Source of the DNA: JBLHGU01 sp047615875
GTDB taxonomy: Bacteria; Pseudomonadota; Gammaproteobacteria; Arenicellales; CAJQKF01
NCBI GenBank assembly: GCA_047615875.1
Contig: JBLHGU010000163.1
Span: 1 to 11,282 of the forward strand
DNA: 11,282 bases
Direction of reading: 5' to 3'
A program made the translations under genes and the position numbers. Below are positions 7,803 through 11,282 of the stretch, in pieces; the stretch's first letter is position 1; each line of letters opens with the position of its first letter. The notes below the pieces were generated by a model. The model searched no databases. It was given only the letters and a program-made list of their open reading frames with translations, and was not told the DNA's origin.

Positions 7803-9044
7803 TTAGTCAACGGCGATAATAAAGTTGCGTAACTCGTACCCTTTTACAGTTTGATTGTAAGTCACAGTTGGGGACTGTTCGATTCTTATTCCTTCCAATT
7901 TGAGAATGCGGCGTAGGAAAATATCACTTTCTTGGATGGCAATATAAGCCCCAGGACAGCGATGCGCGCCATCACCAAAGCTCATCACATATTCTGCGAC
8001 TTTGGGTCGGCGCTCTACCATTTCCCGATTGGGACACAGCTGTAACGGCTTTTTCCCGACTACCGACTCCTGGCCATTGATGGCATAAATATGCAGCTCA
8101 ATTAGGGAGCCTGCAGCAATGGTGACCTTTGAGGTTCCATGATCCAGAATCAAATCTTCCGTTGTTCGTCTGTACAAACTCCCAACAACGGGCTCTAGTC
8201 GCAGTAGTTCATGCAAAAAAGCGTAGCGCGTTTCCTGATCGGCATTTAGCATCAGCTGATGTAGCTCTGGATTTTTCAGGCAGTGCCACATTGCCACGCC
8301 AATAAATTCACGCGTTGTTACCATGCCGGCTGCACCATAGGTAATGCACTCGGTCATGATTTCGACATTTGTGTAGTCGCTTGCTAAGAGGTGGGAGATA
8401 ACATCTTCTTTTGGAGCAGCTTGTCGCGCTTTGATAGCGGGCTGCACATCCAATAAGTAAAAACCAAGTAAATCGAACTGAGTTCGTAGAAACGATTTAA
8501 TTTGGCGAAAAGTCCAACCAAAATCAGCTGGGTTCTGTTGCAAAAAACGATCTATGCGACCACTCATCCCTTTGCGTCGACTATCAGTCAGTCCTACCAC
8601 TTGAGCCGCCACGCCCACCGCCATATCCATACTCATCTGACTTAAATCTGCTCGTCCTGCACGTTTAAAATCAGCCACAATCTCCTCAGAGAAATCTTGC
8701 ATTAGTTGCCGATACTGGCTATTTGTGGTTCGCGGCGTGAAGAATTTAGCTGTTTGGCGCCGTTGTTTTTGATGCGGCTTCCCTTCCAAAAACAAGATGG
8801 GCGGATTCATATAGTTTGGTAACTTGTCCAACATTTCAGCCTGAAAGCCAGCTTGACGTACACAATCTGAACGCAGCACAGCTTGTGCTTGTTCATAACC
8901 GCGTATGTGCCAAACACCAAATGAGTCTTTTTCGATGGGGCAATCGACTGGCTCAACAGCCGGGGCTGTAAACTGTTCAGATAAATGCTGACGATAAATT
9001 GGGCAGGCGGGCGATGAAACATCTTTATTCGTATAATTACTCAT
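7803..9044 (-). CDS. Cytochrome P450
   Basis: This is a 413-residue soluble bacterial P450 with no membrane anchor, so it is a cytoplasmic monooxygenase needing separate redox partners. The heme-binding loop FGDGAHRCPG spans residues 356-365 with Cys363 as thiolate ligand. The K-helix ExxR is Glu279-Arg282 (ELLR), followed by LEPVVGSLYRR. The I-helix reads GAAGMVTTRE (237-246), keeping the paired threonines but with Val242 where an Asp or Glu is usual. An in-frame stop at 9066-9068 limits the start to ATG 9044; no clear Shine-Dalgarno site precedes it. No ferredoxin or reductase gene is in the window. The neighbouring acyl-CoA ligase suggests a fatty, terpenoid or steroid acid substrate, but that is inference. 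The CYP family cannot be assigned without a search. Confidence 0.94.
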   Translation of the reverse strand: MSNYTNKDVSSPACPIYRQHLSEQFTAPAVEPVDCPIEKDSFGVWHIRGYEQAQAVLRSDCVRQAGFQAEMLDKLPNYMNPPILFLEGKPHQKQRRQTAKFFTPRTTNSQYRQLMQDFSEEIVADFKRAGRADLSQMSMDMAVGVAAQVVGLTDSRRKGMSGRIDRFLQQNPADFGWTFRQIKSFLRTQFDLLGFYLLDVQPAIKARQAAPKEDVISHLLASDYTNVEIMTECITYGAAGMVTTREFIGVAMWHCLKNPELHQLMLNADQETRYAFLHELLRLEPVVGSLYRRTTEDLILDHGTSKVTIAAGSLIELHIYAINGQESVVGKKPLQLCPNREMVERRPKVAEYVMSFGDGAHRCPGAYIAIQESDIFLRRILKLEGIRIEQSPTVTYNQTVKGYELRNFIIAVD

Positions 9045-9088
9045 TGGGATTTCGCAATTTTCTTGTTACAAATATCGATGATTTTGGT

Positions 9089-9133
9089 CTTCTGCGCAGC
9101 TCTGATCTTTTGCTAACTCCATTAGCGCAGAAG
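9089..9133. repeat. Inverted repeat CTTCTGCGC...GCGCAGAAG (possible operator)
   Basis: CTTCTGCGC at 9089-9097 and GCGCAGAAG at 9125-9133 are perfect 9-base inverted arms with a 27-base spacer. The repeat begins two bases downstream of a TATAAA box read on the minus strand, so it would span the transcription start and early leader of the P450 gene. A smaller nested hairpin, GCTAA (9112-9116) with TTAGC (9122-9126), shares bases with one arm. No T-run follows on either strand, which argues against an intrinsic terminator and for an operator or a leader structure. Confidence 0.5.
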
Positions 9134-9135
9134 GC

Positions 9136-9164
9136 TTTATATGTCTGGCCTATCATTCTCTCTA
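9136..9164 (-). promoter_or_regulatory. Predicted promoter of the P450 gene
   Basis: On the minus strand TAGAGA (9159-9164, four of six matches to TTGACA) precedes TATAAA (9136-9141, five of six to TATAAT) by 17 bases. The -35 overlaps the stop codon of the acyl-CoA ligase gene. The predicted start falls near 9129, inside an inverted repeat arm. The -35 is weak, so confidence is limited; the P450 could also be read from upstream. Confidence 0.4.
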
Positions 9165-10808
9165 TGTATCCGGAAACTGATAGTCCTCAAAGGTTTTACG
9201 TAGCTCAATCTTGCTGATTTTTCCGGTTGCCGTGTGTGGCAATTCATCGACAAACACGACGTCATCTGGTCTGGCCATTTTATGCAGCTTGTCCTGTAGA
9301 AATTCCAGCACTTCTTCCCGGCTCATAGATTTTCCTGGCTTCAACACAACAATCAGCAGGGGCCTCTCGGTCCACCTGGGGTGATAGCGGCCAATTACTG
9401 CGGCTTCAGCAATATCATCGTGGTTGATCGCGGCATTTTCAATATCGATAGAGCTAATCCATTCGCCACCGGATTTAATTACATCCTTTGTCCGGTCTGT
9501 AATTTTCAGGAATCCTTCTGGCGTTATAGACGCTACGTCACCGGTTTGAAACCAGCCTTTTTTATCGACAGGGCAATCTTCATCGCCAGGAACATCAGAT
9601 AATCCGTAGTAGCCGCTGGCTACCCAGGGGCCTTTTACTTTCAATGCGCCGAAGGCGACGCCATCCCAAGGAAGTGGTTCGTCGTCTTCGCTCACAATTT
9701 TCATTTCTATGCCAAAAACCCCGCGCCCTTGTAGGCACTGCAAGTCGGTAACCTGTTCCGTGGTTAGGTCTTCCATGCCTTTTTTCAAGCTGAATACTGT
9801 ACCGAGCGGGCTGGTTTCTGTCATGCCCCATCCTTGTACAACGATGCAGTTGTGTTGTTCTCTGAAGCGATCGACGATGATTCTTGGGCAGGCAGCGCCA
9901 CCAACACTTACCCGTGCCAGACTGGGAACAGACTTCTTGTTGGTTTCGAGGTAATCGAGCAACGCTAGCCATATGGTAGGTACGCCAGAGCTAAAGGTTA
10001 CTTCTTCGGTGTTCATCAGGTCGCATAGGGTTTCTCCATCGGCCATTTTAGGCCCGGGCAATACCAGTTTCATGCCCACCATGAGAGCCGCATAAGGTGC
10101 GCCCCAAGCGTTGACATGGAACATTGGCACCACGGGTAGACTAGTCTCCATATTCGATGCACGGGTAACGTCAGGGAGGGCCCCGCCAAATGCATGAAGC
10201 ACCGTAGAGCGATGGCTATAAACGACACCCTTAGGGTTTCCAGTGGTGCCTGAGGTGTAGCACATGCCACTGGCGGTGTTCTCATCAAACTGCGGCCAGT
10301 CAAAAACATCAGACTGTGCTGCAAGCAATTCTTCATAACATACAACGTTTGGGAGGCTAGATTCAGGCATGTTCTCCACAGTGGTGAGTACTACAATTGT
10401 CTCTACCTTCGATAGATGTTCTTTTAGTGCTTCCAGCAATGGCATAACTAGGACATCAACAAAAAGAACTTTGTCTTCTGCATGGTTGATTATGTAGGCC
10501 ACTTGCTCTGGGAATAGTTTGGGGTTGATGGTGTGGCAGACCATCCCGCTTCCGGAAATCGCATAATACAGCTCCATATGGCGATAATCATTCCAAGCTA
10601 GTGTGCCGATCCTGTCACCGAACTCAGCCCCGATTGATTCCAGCACGTTTGCCAGTTGTCTACAGCGTTTGGCGAACGCCTTGTTGTTTTGTCTGTGCCG
10701 GGGGTTGTCGACGGTTACTGAGACCATCTCCACATCTGGGAAATTATACTCAGCGTGATTCAGTATCGACGAAATCATGAGTTGGGTATTCATCATCAAA
10801 GCTTGCAT
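9162..10808 (-). CDS. Fatty-acyl-CoA ligase (AMP-forming, DmdB/long-chain type)
   Basis: This 548-residue cytoplasmic adenylate-forming enzyme (AMP-binding family) activates a carboxylic acid with ATP and CoA. The ATP-binding P-loop YTSGTTGNPKG is at residues 184-194, FHVNAWG at 230-236, GWGMTE at 326-331, the ATP-ribose Asp in TGD at 422-424, the hinge DRTKDVIKSGGEW at 438-450, and the catalytic Lys530 in PHTATGK. From memory the overall pattern (HTINPKLFPEQ near 92-102, the hinge and the C-terminus) is closest to the medium/long-chain and 3-methylmercaptopropionyl-CoA ligase (DmdB) subgroup; the acid used here is not determined. ATG 10808 is chosen because AAAGGA (10815-10820) sits at the right distance, although nearby Met5 and Met6 are possible. 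It lies 51 bases after the metallo-hydrolase gene and may be co-transcribed with it. Confidence 0.93.
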   Translation of the reverse strand: MQALMMNTQLMISSILNHAEYNFPDVEMVSVTVDNPRHRQNNKAFAKRCRQLANVLESIGAEFGDRIGTLAWNDYRHMELYYAISGSGMVCHTINPKLFPEQVAYIINHAEDKVLFVDVLVMPLLEALKEHLSKVETIVVLTTVENMPESSLPNVVCYEELLAAQSDVFDWPQFDENTASGMCYTSGTTGNPKGVVYSHRSTVLHAFGGALPDVTRASNMETSLPVVPMFHVNAWGAPYAALMVGMKLVLPGPKMADGETLCDLMNTEEVTFSSGVPTIWLALLDYLETNKKSVPSLARVSVGGAACPRIIVDRFREQHNCIVVQGWGMTETSPLGTVFSLKKGMEDLTTEQVTDLQCLQGRGVFGIEMKIVSEDDEPLPWDGVAFGALKVKGPWVASGYYGLSDVPGDEDCPVDKKGWFQTGDVASITPEGFLKITDRTKDVIKSGGEWISSIDIENAAINHDDIAEAAVIGRYHPRWTERPLLIVVLKPGKSMSREEVLEFLQDKLHKMARPDDVVFVDELPHTATGKISKIELRKTFEDYQFPDT

Positions 10809-10814
10809 TACAAT

Positions 10815-10820
10815 TCCTTT
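10815..10820 (-). promoter_or_regulatory. Ribosome binding site for the acyl-CoA ligase gene
   Basis: AAAGGA on the minus strand lies six bases before the ATG at 10808. It favours that codon over the two ATGs 12 and 15 bases downstream. Confidence 0.55.
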
Positions 10821-10859
10821 CTATTTTTAGTTTAGGAGAGGTATATGTTGACCCCCTAT

Positions 10860-11282
10860 TTATTGATCCAACTCATCCGCTATGACTTCTAAGTAAGCGG
10901 TTTCCAATCTCTCGATGGCCTTGATGAAGCCCATCGGGTCGACGAATGTATCTGGGCTGTAGGGCTGCCCTAGGGTGTATTTTTCATGCATGTTGTATTG
11001 ACTGGCATGAGCGGCCACCCAGACGTCCACATCCATTTGCTTCTGCCTGTTGTAGGTAGTGGCGAAATCCACTGCCACCCCGCCGTAGGTGGGCTCGACA
11101 ACGAGTTGCTTGCCGGGATTGACGGTGCCCATATTGGCAATAGCGACATCATAGGTTCTGCCGTTTTCGGTCACCTGAAAGCTATAGCTGGAACTGCCTT
11201 CGGTGTGGCCTGGGTGCTCATGCACGGTGATACGTAGATCGCCCAAAGTGATGATTTCATCCTGCTCGAGGATACGATCAAC
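10860..11282 (-). CDS. Metallo-beta-lactamase-fold hydrolase, subclass B3-like (partial, C-terminal part)
   Basis: The frame is open from the right edge to a TAA at 10860-10862, giving 140 residues that are the C-terminal part of a larger protein; the start and the HxHxDH motif lie outside the window. Counting from the edge, HPGHTEG at residues 23-29 supplies a metal-ligand His26, VNPG is at 54-57, and AAHASQYNMHEK at 90-101 supplies the probable last ligand His92. The tail (TFVDPMGF at 112-119) matches the end of subclass B3 metallo-beta-lactamases and their relatives, where no cysteine ligand is used. A TTG at 11244-11246 is internal, since conserved sequence (VDRILEQDEI) continues upstream of it. 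Related proteins include true carbapenemases as well as hydrolases of other substrates; activity on beta-lactams is not shown. A signal peptide cannot be judged. Confidence 0.85.
   Translation of the reverse strand, partial: VDRILEQDEIITLGDLRITVHEHPGHTEGSSSYSFQVTENGRTYDVAIANMGTVNPGKQLVVEPTYGGVAVDFATTYNRQKQMDVDVWVAAHASQYNMHEKYTLGQPYSPDTFVDPMGFIKAIERLETAYLEVIADELDQ

Noticed and set aside
9089..9133. Inverted repeat downstream of the ligase gene as an intrinsic terminator
   Set aside because: No run of T follows the second arm on either strand and the loop is 27 bases, so the terminator reading is poor; it is kept as a possible operator or leader structure.
9595..9972. Minus-strand open frame of 125 codons inside the acyl-CoA ligase gene
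   Set aside because: It lies wholly within the ligase coding region in another frame on the same strand, is rich in Arg, Trp and Gln as expected of an out-of-frame reading, and shows no family motif.
10834..10892. Plus-strand AGGAGAGG followed by ATG and a 15-codon frame (10845-10892)
   Set aside because: The Shine-Dalgarno-like run is strong and well spaced, but the peptide is very short, overlaps the antisense end of the metallo-hydrolase gene, and nothing else supports expression. It is most likely chance.
11244..11246. TTG as start codon of a 128-residue metallo-hydrolase
   Set aside because: The frame stays open to the window edge, and the residues before this codon continue the conserved B3-type sequence, so the gene begins outside the window.

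Overview
The window reads as ordinary bacterial chromosome, densely coded and of intermediate GC by eye. Its gene content (exported S9 peptidase, exported amidohydrolase, exported serine beta-lactamase-like hydrolase, class-I-type P450, fatty-acyl-CoA ligase and a B3-type metallo-beta-lactamase-fold protein) is typical of heterotrophic, probably marine, Gammaproteobacteria. That placement is inference from gene families and style, because no rRNA or other marker gene is present. I see no tRNA, rRNA, CRISPR array, insertion sequence, phage gene or integrase.

Layout. Positions 68-2706 hold a two-gene plus-strand operon: an ATP-dependent hydantoinase/oxoprolinase (HyuA-like) protein, translationally coupled by an ATGA overlap to a DUF917 / S-methyl-thiohydantoin-desulfurase-family protein. 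A gene that may be its upstream partner ends in the first 50-70 bases. Everything from 2799 to the right edge is on the minus strand and converges on that operon. In order of transcription, right to left: a partial metallo-beta-lactamase-fold hydrolase (10860-11282, N-terminus outside the window), a DmdB/long-chain-type acyl-CoA ligase (9162-10808), a cytochrome P450 (7803-9044), an exported metal-dependent amidohydrolase (6303-7673), an exported S9 prolyl-oligopeptidase-type peptidase (4087-6120), and an exported NylB/class-C-like serine hydrolase (2799-4070) 16 bases behind it.

How the genes may work together. The right part (MBL-fold hydrolase, acyl-CoA ligase, P450) looks like intracellular oxidation and CoA activation of a lipophilic acid. 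The middle part (three secreted hydrolases) looks like periplasmic cleavage of peptide or amide bonds. The left operon is cytoplasmic and acts on a cyclic amide or imide-like substrate. A shared substrate across these parts is speculation; only the peptidase/serine-hydrolase pair and the HyuA/DUF917 pair are clearly operonic.

The least expected non-coding signals are two inverted repeats of nearly identical geometry (8-bp and 9-bp perfect arms, 27-28 base spacers). Each is placed on a plausible sigma70 promoter, one before the amidohydrolase and one before the P450. They are candidate operators, and no regulator gene lies in the window. I did not find a convincing wholly new system. The best leads are the HyuA/DUF917 pair of uncertain substrate, the cluster of amide hydrolases, and these two repeat-bearing promoters.
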